From Virgibacillus salarius (GTDB taxonomy: Bacteria; Bacillota; Bacilli; Bacillales; Amphibacillaceae), in assembly GCF_039521925.1 (NCBI RefSeq), contig NZ_BAAACY010000098.1, positions 1 to 64,000 of the forward strand: a stretch of DNA of 64,000 nucleotides, given 5' to 3'. The translations under genes and the position numbers were made by a program. The notes beneath the pieces were generated by a model. That model saw only the letters and a list, made by a program, of their open reading frames with translations, ran no database searches and had not been told where the DNA came from. The first letter of the stretch is position 1. Each line of letters opens with the position of its first letter. Positions 1 to 7,633 of the stretch are shown piece after piece.

Positions 1-124
1 AACCATATTTGGGCAGCAAAGTGTTTCAAATTAATAAGCAGAAATTGTGTCATTTTACTTGACGGTCACACAGGGGTATTAAGATACTTTAGAAGATAAT
101 ATTTATTAAGATACCTAAATTATT

Positions 125-158
125 TAAAGCTCTTTTTTGCTGAAGGAGCTTTTTACTT
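125..158 (+). terminator. Rho-independent terminator
   Basis: AAAGCTC pairs with GAGCTTT across a loop of about 13 bases, followed by a T-rich tract on the + strand. It would end a transcript that enters from the left of the window. Confidence 0.55.
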
Positions 159-222
159 TTCAAATACAATTAACTCAACCGTATATTCATAGCAACAATA
201 TACATATTTGTAATTTCATTCT

Positions 223-264
223 AAAAAAATACAAAGAGGAATGTAGTAGATTACATCCCCTTTG
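223..264 (-). terminator. Terminator of the 287-478 gene
   Basis: On the minus strand CAAAGGGGATGTA pairs with TACATTCCTCTTTG and is followed by a run of seven T. It sits directly downstream of the minus-strand membrane protein gene at 287-478. Confidence 0.6.
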
Positions 265-286
265 CAAGTAACACAAGTGTGTTCTA

Positions 287-478
287 TTATTTATTTTTTA
301 TTATGAGTACTAATAGTACAGCTACTAAGTAAAATAAACTTAAGTGAACACTGATTACGTAAATAATATATTTTATATAATAATTTGTAGTCAGGGGAAA
401 ACTATCTTTTCCATACTCCATAATGTTTTCGACAACACTAGGTACAAATATTGATATTACTGCAATAAGTAATATCAA
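287..478 (-). CDS. Small membrane protein
   Basis: A 63-residue protein that is not recognised. It has two hydrophobic segments (about residues 1-15 and 35-60) and a basic C-terminus ending IIKNK, so a two-pass inner membrane protein is likely. The start is a TTG with no strong ribosome binding site nearby, which lowers confidence. A good terminator follows the stop codon, which supports a transcribed gene. It lies next to a phage lysin remnant, so it could be a former prophage accessory gene. Confidence 0.4.
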   Translation of the reverse strand: MILLIAVISIFVPSVVENIMEYGKDSFPLTTNYYIKYIIYVISVHLSLFYLVAVLLVLIIKNK

Positions 479-539
479 ATATAAATATGCTTTGTTCTTT
501 CTGATAACAAGTCATCCCCTCTCATAGTAGAAAGTTAAT

Positions 540-806
540 TTAAATATACACGAATTTTTTAATATAGGAAACACCGACAGGTTTATATGCAGTAACGGTA
601 CCAGCAAATACAAAAGGAGCAAATAAGTCATTTCCTGTTGGTATATATAGATTTGATGTCAGGAGGGGTGGAATCCATAAATTGATCTTGAAATCGTCCA
701 AATTGATATAAAAGATTTTTAGGACAGTTTTTTCCACTCCAATGATTATGTGGAACCACATTTTCTATAGGGATAACAAATTCATTCATAAGAGATCTAA
801 TTAATG
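540..806 (-). pseudogene. Remnant of an N-acetylmuramoyl-L-alanine amidase
   Basis: Two frames together preserve the end of an amidase. The first carries the zinc-binding stretch VVPHNHWSGKNCP, which closely matches VVPHKHWSGKNCP in the intact prophage lysin at 8114-9031, preceded by a matching helix (IRSLMNEF against IKKLMKEH). The second frame, shifted near 650, carries a C-terminal tail ending GTVTAYKPVGVSYIKKFVYI at 540. The N-terminal part with the first zinc histidine is missing and is replaced by the transposase fragment upstream. It is a dead relic of another phage lysin, fused and frameshifted. Confidence 0.65.
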
Positions 807-1443
807 TAGCAGGGCTCATATCCATAACCACCACTTCTACTCTTTGCCCATGTTCTTTCAAATAAGTCTCTACCGTTTCCTTTTTCCTATCCGGCAATAT
901 CTCCAGGGGTTTCCGATCCACCGGATCGGCAATAATAGTTTGGTATTTTTCTCCGTCTGAATCTCCCTTATATTCATCAATGGCGATTACAGAAGGCAAC
1001 TCTTTTGTTTCCTTCAAAAAACTAGATCCCACTTCATCAAACCTACGCATTACAGTAGTTGAGGAAATGTTAAATCGAGAGGCAACAGATTTAAAGTTTT
1101 TTCCATGAATTAGCTCCAATGCAATAGCTTGCTTTAGTTCTTTAGACTGCCGTTGATAGCGTTCTACTAATGAGTTATTCTCATAAAAACGTTTTTCACA
1201 ATTCGGTTGTTCACATTTATAGCGACGCGTACGGTAAAAAATAAGTGTTTCTCTTACAAACAGTTTTGAATGCTGGATCTTTTGCGTACGGTAATCATGC
1301 ACCTTTTTTGTAAGCACATTACATACTGGACAACGATGGGGCTTAGCATCCAGTTCCACATGGAGCTGAAAAACTCCACCATTTTCAACTGTTTTTTTAA
1401 TACGAAAGGCTTCTAAACCTGGTAAAGACATGTTAAAATTCAC
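628..1443 (-). pseudogene. Truncated ISL3-family transposase fused to amidase fragment
   Basis: Residues 1 to about 212 look like an ISL3-family transposase. The N-terminal zinc finger has C38, C41, C77 and C82, a helix-turn-helix lies around 110-135, and the first two catalytic aspartates are at 156 (AIDEYKG) and 208 (VVMDMS). At about residue 213 the ISL3 similarity stops and the frame runs straight into the second half of a phage amidase. The third catalytic residue and about half of the usual 400-residue transposase are absent, so it cannot transpose. The open frame of 271 codons is a chance fusion. Confidence 0.75.
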
Positions 1444-1542
1444 TTACACGCAACTCCTTTTGTTTTTGTTTTGTGGGTAAAACAAGTCTAACAAAATTCG
1501 GAGTTTGCGTGTTTTTATTTAGCTGAATTTTCTCAGTACCCC
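807..1542 (-). mobile_element. ISL3-like insertion sequence, one-ended remnant
   Basis: One terminus is present upstream of the transposase: on the minus strand it begins GGGGTACTGAGAAAATTCAG near 1542, then an untranslated leader leads to the transposase start at 1443. No matching inverted repeat is seen near 807, where the sequence turns into a phage amidase. The element therefore lost its distal half by deletion or recombination. The family assignment rests on the transposase; the terminus sequence has not been compared with known elements. Confidence 0.6.
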
Positions 1543-1561
1543 AACATATATTTTAGAGCCC

Positions 1562-1620
1562 AAAAAAATAAGCCACCTAATCGTTAGTTGAGCGATTCAA
1601 CCAACGGATTAGAAGGCTTA
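1562..1620 (-). terminator. Strong hairpin terminator, ancestrally of tRNA-Arg
   Basis: A 52-nt near-palindrome (1569-1620, TAAGCC to GGCTTA) with a stem interrupted only by small mismatches is followed on the minus strand by TTATTTTTTT. It lies 23 bp beyond the attL repeat on the side where the tRNA-Arg gene would continue if the prophage were excised. In the uninfected chromosome it would thus terminate the tRNA-Arg transcript. Confidence 0.75.
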
Positions 1621-1642
1621 TCTGACGGAGTTTCACCTCCGC

Positions 1643-1660
1643 TATTAGACGTCCCAGGAG
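1643..1660. repeat. Prophage attachment site attL
   Basis: The 18-bp sequence TATTAGACGTCCCAGGAG is identical to 46541-46558 and contains the last 11 bases of tRNA-Arg. The flanking bases differ on both sides (c/t before, g/a after), so the shared core is exactly 18 bp. Confidence 0.92.
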
Positions 1661-1672
1661 GACATATATAAT

Positions 1673-1710
1673 AGAAGAAACTCATTGTTATATAAGGGTT
1701 TCTTCTTTTT
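1673..1710 (+). terminator. Hairpin terminator at prophage left edge
   Basis: AGAAGAAAC pairs with GTTTCTTCT, and a run of T follows on the + strand. It lies just inside attL and would stop transcription leaving or entering the prophage. Confidence 0.55.
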
Positions 1711-1713
1711 AAT

Positions 1714-1763
1714 GTGTAAAATATGTGTAAATAAATTAAAGTGTAAAAGAAAAGTTTTTACAC
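1714..1763. repeat. GTGTAAA repeats, candidate integrase arm sites
   Basis: GTGTAAA occurs at 1714-1720, 1725-1731 and 1741-1747, and in inverted form (TTTACAC) at 1757-1763. The cluster sits 50-100 bp inside attL, where tyrosine integrases bind arm-type sites. Function is inferred from position and repetition only. Confidence 0.4.
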
Positions 1764-1770
1764 CCTTCTT

Positions 1771-2244
1771 TCACTTTTTACCATTTACGGCTTCATCAAT
1801 TAAACCACTAAGACCTTTACCTTTCTTAGTATCTGAGTTATCTGTGTCTTGATTTGAATAGCTGCTTGGATATTGTATATCGTCGAAAGTCTCTGTTTTA
1901 TCCTCTAGAGAATTATCTTGTGTACGATGTACATTATGATTTTCCTCACTACCAACTATATGTTGCTTAATACTTAATATCTCTTTATACGATTCTGTCG
2001 CTATTTTTCTCTTATCATCAAGAATTCTAATTACCTCGCCAAAACCAAACATTATCACTCCAGCAACCAATCCAGCTAATACATAAATTAATAAATTTAC
2101 CCAAGAAGCTTCTGTGACTGATTCTGTACCATATATACCGTTTTCCTGGTATATAACCACTTCATAATTAGCAACTCCTAAAACGATACCACCAACAATG
2201 CATAGACCACCAATAACATATAAAGATTCAGCTATTTTATTCAA
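1771..2244 (-). CDS. Two-pass membrane protein, prophage cargo
   Basis: The 157-residue protein is not recognised. Two hydrophobic segments lie at about residues 8-27 and 49-71, joined by a short loop; the C-terminal half is polar and acidic to about residue 140 and ends in a lysine-rich stretch (KKGKGLSGLIDEAVNGKK). It is probably a membrane anchor with a cytoplasmic tail. The TTG start at 2244 is preceded by GGGGGAGG. It is the gene nearest attL, a place where temperate phages usually keep lysogenic conversion genes. It is divergent from the SOS-controlled operon that begins at 2377. Confidence 0.6.
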   Translation of the reverse strand: MNKIAESLYVIGGLCIVGGIVLGVANYEVVIYQENGIYGTESVTEASWVNLLIYVLAGLVAGVIMFGFGEVIRILDDKRKIATESYKEILSIKQHIVGSEENHNVHRTQDNSLEDKTETFDDIQYPSSYSNQDTDNSDTKKGKGLSGLIDEAVNGKK

Positions 2245-2315
2245 AACCCGATCCTCCCCCTATTCCCCTTTTTTTCTACATATTACCATAAAATAAGTAC
2301 ATATTAACTACCTAG

Positions 2316-2358
2316 TTGCAAAATGATTCCCCATATCTTATTATAAGAACAAACGTTC
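2316..2358 (+). promoter_or_regulatory. Sigma-A promoter with LexA (SOS) box
   Basis: A -35 of TTGCAA (2316-2321), a 17-bp spacer and a -10 of TATTAT (2339-2344) are followed by AGAACAAACGTTCT (2346-2359). The core GAAC-AAAC-GTTC matches the Bacillus LexA/DinR consensus GAACRNRYGTTC. The box covers the expected transcription start, so LexA would block the promoter until DNA damage. Confidence 0.75.
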
Positions 2359-2376
2359 TTTATTTAGGGGGATTGA

Positions 2377-2691
2377 TTGAACATGATAGACATAACCGCT
2401 GAATGTAAACAAGAAATAGATCTTATTAAACGGAAATTACCCGATGAAACTAAAGTAAAAATCTACATAATGGACTATACGAAATTCATCTATTGCTATA
2501 GTGAAAATCATAAAACTTTAACCATCTTGTCTAGAAGTGGAAAAGTTGAAACAGGTGGCTGGATACATGGCGTAACTAAAATAATGAACATGAAATTAAT
2601 TGATGTTCTCATGAAGTCTTATTCTAATGGAACAATAGTAATTACTGAGAAACCTGATAATTACCCTAAAGTTGCTAATTGCACTTATTAA
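2377..2691 (+). CDS. SOS-controlled small protein, unknown function
   Basis: A 104-residue protein I cannot assign. It has no signal peptide or membrane segment, and mixes charged helices at the start with a predicted sheet-rich middle (residues 26-50). The TTG start at 2377 is preceded by AGGGGGA; an ATG two codons later is an alternative. It is the first gene behind a promoter carrying a clear LexA box, and is followed after 27 bp by a second unknown gene. Induction by DNA damage can therefore be inferred, but the job of the protein cannot. Confidence 0.65.
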   Translation: MNMIDITAECKQEIDLIKRKLPDETKVKIYIMDYTKFIYCYSENHKTLTILSRSGKVETGGWIHGVTKIMNMKLIDVLMKSYSNGTIVITEKPDNYPKVANCTY

Positions 2692-2718
2692 TTCATTTTA
2701 CTTTTAAGGATTGATTAG

Positions 2719-3111
2719 ATGAATACTGAATTAAAACAGCTAATACAAGATTTTATTACCCTTCCTATGGCCATCAAAGTTTATGAACAAGACAAGAAAC
2801 TTGTTGAGGATTTTTATATGGCAAATATCTACATCAGTATGATTGATGCGAATATAGAACAATTAAAGAAAGAGTTTATAGAAACTAAAAAGAAAATGTA
2901 CACGAAGTATCATATAGATGTTAAAAGAGTTGGTAATACAAGTTATAAGTGGCTCAGTCGTGGTCAATCTGGAATTATTGAATATACACCAGATGAATTA
3001 CGGGAAATGACTAAAAATATTATGGGTAGGTATATTTACAGTACAGAATTTAAGGTAAAAGATGGATTTATAGATCAGTTGAGAAGATTGGAGAAGGAAA
3101 GCCCTCGCTAA
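2719..3111 (+). CDS. Second gene of the SOS-controlled operon
   Basis: A 130-residue, charged, probably helical cytoplasmic protein that is not recognised. Residues 40-65 (IEQLKKEFIETKKK) look like an amphipathic or coiled-coil helix. It starts with ATG after AAGGATTGATTAG and lies 27 bp behind the first gene, with a terminator about 75 bp after its stop. The pair form a compact SOS operon at the left end of the prophage. Possible roles are in induction, host shut-off or DNA metabolism, but nothing in the sequence decides between them. Confidence 0.6.
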   Translation: MNTELKQLIQDFITLPMAIKVYEQDKKLVEDFYMANIYISMIDANIEQLKKEFIETKKKMYTKYHIDVKRVGNTSYKWLSRGQSGIIEYTPDELREMTKNIMGRYIYSTEFKVKDGFIDQLRRLEKESPR

Positions 3112-3186
3112 GCCTTATTATTGCGTACTAATCTCATTATGTATATAATGTAAACACTTACCCATAGTGTCACACCGACACAACTT

Positions 3187-3215
3187 AAAAAGCTCCTCTT
3201 ATGAGGGGCTTTTAA
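3187..3215 (+). terminator. Terminator of SOS operon
   Basis: AAAAGCTCCTC pairs with GAGGGGCTTTT around a short TTAT loop. It is placed after the 2377-3111 operon. Confidence 0.6.
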
Positions 3216-3397
3216 TCAATTCACACATAAATAGTACTTTCTAATGACAAGTATTTACCAGTAACTTTTATGTACTTATTTTTTTTACTTTCATAGTAGC
3301 TAAACCTAATGTTTATTCAAGAAGAGGGCCATTTAGTGTAGGAGGGTAATATGGTTTCTCGAGAAAAATATCCTTAAATATAAATAAAAATGAAAGC

Positions 3398-4118
3398 GTG
3401 TTGAAATTGAAAAAAGCAATTATCATTGGAGCTAGTTCTGGTATTGGAAAAGAGTTAGCCAAGATCCTTTCACTTGAGGGGTATATCGTAGGTCTAGTAG
3501 CGAGAAGAACAGCTAATTTAATTGAACTTCAAGAACAGCTCCCAAATAAAGCATTTATTAAAACTGTCGATATTTCTTGTCCAAATAAAGCAAAGGATCT
3601 TATAGAGAAACTAATTAGAGAGATGGGTGGAATAGATTTATTTATCATCAGTTCTGGGGTGGGGCATCTTAACACCGATTTAAATTTGAGTTTCGAACAA
3701 GAAGTTATTGATGTGAATGTTTCAGGTTTTGTAGCTATGTCTAATATTGCTTATAAATATTTTTTATCAAAAGGTTCTGGACATTTATTGGGTATTTCTT
3801 CTATTGGCGCATTAATATCAAATCCTATTGCTCCAGCTTATAATGCCTCGAAAGTTTTCGCATCGAATTATTTAATTAGTCTCCGTCATAAACTTAGGAC
3901 ACAAAAAACTAACGTATTAGTAACTGATGTTAAATGTGGGTTTGTTGATACAAATATGGCTAAAGGTGATAAAAATAAAATGTTTTGGATGGCGTCCTCC
4001 AGAGAAGGCTGCATTTCAAATATATGACGGTCTAAAAAAGGAAAAAAAGTTAATATATGTTTCTAAACGTTGGCGTATTATTGCATGGATATTAAAAGTA
4101 GTTTCACTATTTAGGTAG
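3398..4118 (+). pseudogene. Short-chain dehydrogenase/reductase, frameshifted
   Basis: The first 200 residues form a classical SDR fold: the NAD(P)-binding GASSGIGK at residues 11-18, a conserved NVSG-type strand, a catalytic serine in ISSIG, and the YNASK active site (YxxxK). Near 3990 the frame slips. The current frame ends SREGCISNI* at 4027, while the next frame continues PEKAAFQIYDGLKKEKKLIY and ends at 4118 with a hydrophobic tail. Both parts join naturally if one base is removed, so the gene is probably inactivated or a sequencing error is present. All catalytic residues lie before the shift, so residual activity is possible. No obvious phage role. Confidence 0.75.
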
Positions 4119-4277
4119 TCACTGTTCATTAATTGAGCAGAATGGGGAGGCTATTTTTCTATGGAAAAAATTAAAAGTAAGTAAACATAGTTATTTCTTT
4201 AAAGGTCCAGATTGTGGAATAAAATGAAACCTTTTATAAGAGCAGTCGTACTTTAAATTAAATACAGGAGGGGTAAT

Positions 4278-4583
4278 TTGAAACTTATATTTTATTTTTT
4301 CATCCTAGCTTTGATTGTATTTTTAAATATTGGTCTTTATTTACCATTTTTAAAAGGCGATGAAGAAGATATTTGTAGTAATATAAACCGCTTGAAGAAA
4401 TATAAGTGGTTTCAAGACCTTTTAAATAATAAAAATTATAAAGAACTAATTGTTTATGATAAAGATGTGCGTAAAGTCATTGGAAAGTTCAATGGTAATA
4501 AAATTTATAGCAAACTTTTTCAGAATATATACCGAAAAAAGCTGCAAAACACTTTATACCAAAAATCAAACCGTTTGGCTTAA
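4278..4583 (+). CDS. Small membrane-anchored protein
   Basis: A 101-residue protein with one N-terminal membrane segment (about residues 3-24) followed by a lysine- and asparagine-rich soluble part. The TTG start follows GGAGGGG at a good distance. Not recognised. It stands alone in the accessory block with its own terminator, as expected of a moron gene expressed from the prophage. The membrane segment lacks a lipobox cysteine. Confidence 0.55.
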   Translation: MKLIFYFFILALIVFLNIGLYLPFLKGDEEDICSNINRLKKYKWFQDLLNNKNYKELIVYDKDVRKVIGKFNGNKIYSKLFQNIYRKKLQNTLYQKSNRLA

Positions 4584-4608
4584 TACCCTTAAGGTATCAT
4601 GTTACGTA

Positions 4609-4640
4609 AAGCCTCTCATTCTTATGAGGGGCCTTTTTTA
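4609..4640 (+). terminator. Terminator of the 4278 gene
   Basis: GCCTCTCATTCTTATGAGGGGC forms a hairpin followed by a run of six T on the + strand. It overlaps the end of the convergent broken gene. Confidence 0.65.
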
Positions 4641-4851
4641 CATAGCTCTCTTCCGTACTGGTCCAGCTGAAGGGATATTATCTAACTTAAATGTTCTCAC
4701 CTTTTTTACGGTAGAAACAATAAGCCATAATACTCTTATCATTTACTTCAAGCACACGTATATAACGCTCTCTAACATTGTTATTGCTATCTGTATAAAA
4801 GATAATGATTTTTAACTTATTTTCTGCAGAACGATTAAGTAACCCTTTCAC
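4638..4851 (-). pseudogene. Small WYL-like protein, frameshifted
   Basis: Reading the minus strand from GTG at 4851 gives VKGLLNRSAENKLKIIIF, then RERYIRVLEVNDKSIMAYCF and YRKK. The frame then ends early, but the next frame continues VRTFKLDNIPSAGPVRKRAM to a stop at 4638. The joined product resembles the small WYL-like proteins common in Bacillus genomes (about 70 residues, ending in a conserved RTFK..NILSAGPV block). The slip lies in an A6GG tract near 4690. The family name is from memory of the pattern, not a search. Confidence 0.5.
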
Positions 4852-5021
4852 GATAAGACCATTTTTAGGATATTAGTTCTTATCATAACACAAAAACGAA
4901 CATGTATACTTGTTTAGTTGGAGACTTATGCGATGTTTTTGGTTATATTTCAGGATAATGCAGGAATTTGAAAATTATTTTCGAATAATATTTAATAGAA
5001 TTTTATAAAGGGGATTACGAT

Positions 5022-5570
5022 ATGAAACTAATTCTAACAAAAGAGATTAAAAATAAATTAAGAAAAAAAGAAGCTAGATTTAAATCAGTAGCAAATAGAA
5101 TTTTGTGTAAACTTAATTTTAAATATCTTATCTCAATGACCATAATCACCACAGTTCCTGCCTCAATTCTTTTAACTCTTTTTGAGAGCTATATTACTAA
5201 GATAACAGAACCATTGGCAACATTTATAAGTTTTTTTCTCACAGTAGCATACTTTTTGTTTTGGGGCGTAATATACAAAAAGAAATACAGGCTATATCAA
5301 AATCCACCTGCTTCCTTGACTGTCATTATCAGCTCCTATCATCTTATAATAATTACTAGCGTATTAGTAATTATTGCTATAGTACCTTACACTAACCTAC
5401 CAATTGAAACAATCATTGGAATATGGCTCAGTTTTTATGGGATATTATACTCTAATCATCAAAACAATAAAAAAAGGTTAGACGAATACCATGAAAAAAA
5501 TATAATTTGTAAAAAAATGCAACAAGAAGTAATTGAGTATTTTTATGATAAAATTAATACTAAACTTTAA
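5022..5570 (+). CDS. Multi-pass membrane protein, unknown
   Basis: A 182-residue basic protein with about four hydrophobic segments (near residues 36-54, 62-85, 100-122 and 126-145) between a very basic N-terminus and a charged C-terminal helix. The ATG at 5022 follows AAGGGGAT. I do not recognise the family. It ends against the convergent RloB-like gene with a shared bidirectional terminator between them. As a lone accessory membrane protein it could be a superinfection exclusion factor, but the sequence does not show this. Confidence 0.55.
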   Translation: MKLILTKEIKNKLRKKEARFKSVANRILCKLNFKYLISMTIITTVPASILLTLFESYITKITEPLATFISFFLTVAYFLFWGVIYKKKYRLYQNPPASLTVIISSYHLIIITSVLVIIAIVPYTNLPIETIIGIWLSFYGILYSNHQNNKKRLDEYHEKNIICKKMQQEVIEYFYDKINTKL

Positions 5571-5603
5571 AATGTTTATATTAACGGAATTTGCCGGAAT
5601 GTA

Positions 5604-5636
5604 AAAATAAACCTTCTCTATAGAAGGTTTATTTAT
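5604..5636. terminator. Bidirectional terminator
   Basis: AAATAAACCTTCT pairs with AGAAGGTTTATTT, with T-rich ends on both strands. It serves the converging genes at 5022-5570 and 5629-6222; the stop codon of the latter lies inside the stem. Confidence 0.7.
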
Positions 5637-6222
5637 TAGGGATAAGATCATTTAAAACTATATGTATATTAGAGTAGGGATTTACATATCTATCATTTTG
5701 ATTAGACATTAAGGCTTCGCTATGCTGCTTTGCAGTTTCCCACCTCTCAGCTATTTTTCCTATAATATCGATCTGACTTTTACTTTCACCATATTTAACT
5801 TTTAGATAATCTGACATTTTTTTATGAAGTTTAGTTTTGGTTAGATCGTACTCGCCATTTAAAAATTCAAAATGTAACAATAACCATGTCTCAAAACATA
5901 AATTTGTAAATCCTACACCTATATTTCTTTCTTCAGCTTTTTTAAAAGTCAATTCAAGTTGATCCCTTGGCAAGTTATCTTTATCAAAAATTATCCACAC
6001 GCTATCAAAATTCTTTTTTGAATTACTCACTTTTCCGCTTGCAGTATTCAATAAACTAATTCCACTTTTTCCTGTACCATCAACTTTTATTGTTACATTA
6101 GGCAAATTCAGAAGCTGCTTTAACCTTTCAAAATATATAACTTCAGTCTCTTTACCTTCACAAACAAGAAGAATACTTTTATGCTTTGTTAGACCTTTTT
6201 TCTTTCTCCTTTTAATAGGCAT
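5629..6222 (-). CDS. RloB-like protein (AbiLii-type TOPRIM effector)
   Basis: A 197-residue protein with the marks of the RloB family: LLVCEGKETEVIYFERL at residues 18-34 (a TOPRIM-like EG..TE..YF motif), WIIFDKDN at 76-83 with acidic residues expected to bind metal, and NLCFETWLLLHF at 107-118. A very basic N-terminus precedes the domain. The gene starts 3 bp after the stop of the upstream AAA ATPase, so the two are co-expressed. In AbiL and the analogous PARIS pair an ATPase senses infection and a TOPRIM protein is the toxic effector; here that role is inferred from the pairing. Full family length, no damage seen. Confidence 0.8.
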   Translation of the reverse strand: MPIKRRKKKGLTKHKSILLVCEGKETEVIYFERLKQLLNLPNVTIKVDGTGKSGISLLNTASGKVSNSKKNFDSVWIIFDKDNLPRDQLELTFKKAEERNIGVGFTNLCFETWLLLHFEFLNGEYDLTKTKLHKKMSDYLKVKYGESKSQIDIIGKIAERWETAKQHSEALMSNQNDRYVNPYSNIHIVLNDLIPNK

Positions 6223-6225
6223 AAC

Positions 6226-7560
6226 TCATATACCTGCTTTACAATTATTGAAAGGCTGAATATCAAGTAAGCCTTCACTAATAACAGGATAAGCACCGAA
6301 TTTACCTTTTAAATACTCTTTAGCATAAGAGATATCACTTCTCGATCTATTCTTGTCATCATTAAAATCATATAAAGAATATATTTCAGTGGAATTAAGT
6401 TTATTTTTTTCTGCAAACCATATTTGATCAACTCTTAATATGTTATTATCAAGTAAGTTAATATCGTGTGTATTTAATATAAACTGAGCATTCTTATTAT
6501 AATCTTTTGAATTGAATAACTGCAACAAAAACTTAGAAATTGCTATATGAAAAGCACTATCAAATTCATCAATTAATAGGGTCTTCCCTCTTTCAAATGC
6601 ATCTAAAAGAGCAATGGCTATTACAATCATTTTTTTAGTCCCACGTGATTCGTAAGAATCGGCATGAAGTAGAGTAACATCATCTTCACCATTATGAGAA
6701 TTAACCTTATTATATACTGTATATGCATCATTAAATTCTATAAATTTTTCATCATCATCGTCATCATCTTCAAGTATCTTTTTTATTATATCAGGTATTT
6801 CTTCTTTTTTTCTATTAACTATAATATCAACAATATTATAGTCAGCAACTTTTAATATATTTAATACGTTATGTTTAAATTTTTCATCTTCTAATTTTTC
6901 TAGTAAACTGTTAAAATATCTCAAATCATAATTCGTATCTATTATTTTCAAATCGAATTTAAACCAATCCAAAATTAATATCGCTGTATCATCATTAAAC
7001 TCAGATAAAATTGTTAAGTATGAAATATTTTTACGAGTTTTATCAGTTAAGTCAGATACTTTAGGGGTTTTATATAAATATCCCTGTTTATCATGACTAT
7101 ATTCTCTTTCATAGTATAAAATATCACGTTTTGTTTTTAACTCAACCAGAGATTCGTGATGTATACGATCTCCATCGTAGGTAATAGTGAATTTAAAGTA
7201 CCTAAAATCTAAATATAAAACAATCTCAAACTCGGTATATCCCAATTCATTTTCTTCATCCATTTTAAATGGCACATAAGGTAACTTGGAATGATTTCTT
7301 TTATAATTCATCCCCCAATTCAGTAATAAAGCTCTTAAAGTCCTAATTCCTTCAAAAACGTTTGTTTTCCCACCACCATTGGCTCCAAAAATCAAGGCGT
7401 TTTTTAATAGCCTAATATCAGGTGATTTAATAGTATTAGATTCTTTAAATTTTTTTAAGTATGGAGCAGTTTGCATTGAAAAAGTTTGTTTAGTCTTAAA
7501 AGACCTAAAATTTTTCACAGAAAAATCTACTAAAATAAATTCCACCCACTTTCTAAACAA
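6226..7560 (-). CDS. AAA family ATPase, RloA/AbiLi-like sensor
   Basis: A 444-residue ABC/SMC-type ATPase of the AAA15 group. The Walker A motif is GANGGGKT (59-66), the signature-like ESRGTKKM is at 304-311, Walker B is TLLIDEFD (327-334), and the switch histidine is in NTHD (363-366). An FSVKNFRSF start motif is typical of these proteins. An acidic run of six D lies at 265-270. It is the first gene of a two-gene operon with the RloB-like effector, the known arrangement of RloAB/AbiL abortive infection systems. The start is uncertain: TTG at 7560 has a weak ribosome binding site, and a GTG at 7545 may be used. Confidence 0.8.
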   Translation of the reverse strand: MFRKWVEFILVDFSVKNFRSFKTKQTFSMQTAPYLKKFKESNTIKSPDIRLLKNALIFGANGGGKTNVFEGIRTLRALLLNWGMNYKRNHSKLPYVPFKMDEENELGYTEFEIVLYLDFRYFKFTITYDGDRIHHESLVELKTKRDILYYEREYSHDKQGYLYKTPKVSDLTDKTRKNISYLTILSEFNDDTAILILDWFKFDLKIIDTNYDLRYFNSLLEKLEDEKFKHNVLNILKVADYNIVDIIVNRKKEEIPDIIKKILEDDDDDDEKFIEFNDAYTVYNKVNSHNGEDDVTLLHADSYESRGTKKMIVIAIALLDAFERGKTLLIDEFDSAFHIAISKFLLQLFNSKDYNKNAQFILNTHDINLLDNNILRVDQIWFAEKNKLNSTEIYSLYDFNDDKNRSRSDISYAKEYLKGKFGAYPVISEGLLDIQPFNNCKAGI

Positions 7561-7633
7561 TAATCCGTAAAGAAATAATGATATTATATATAATATACAT
7601 TAAATAAATAGTTTTTGCACATATTTTTAGTAA

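Larger units (their letters stand above)
1..286. other. Left chromosomal flank, no gene seen
   Basis: No reading frame with a convincing ribosome binding site is visible. The stretch is AT-rich and holds two hairpin terminators, one on each strand, listed separately. It lies outside the prophage. Because the next two features are a small membrane protein and a phage lysin remnant, it may be the eroded end of an older prophage; that is inference. Confidence 0.4.
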
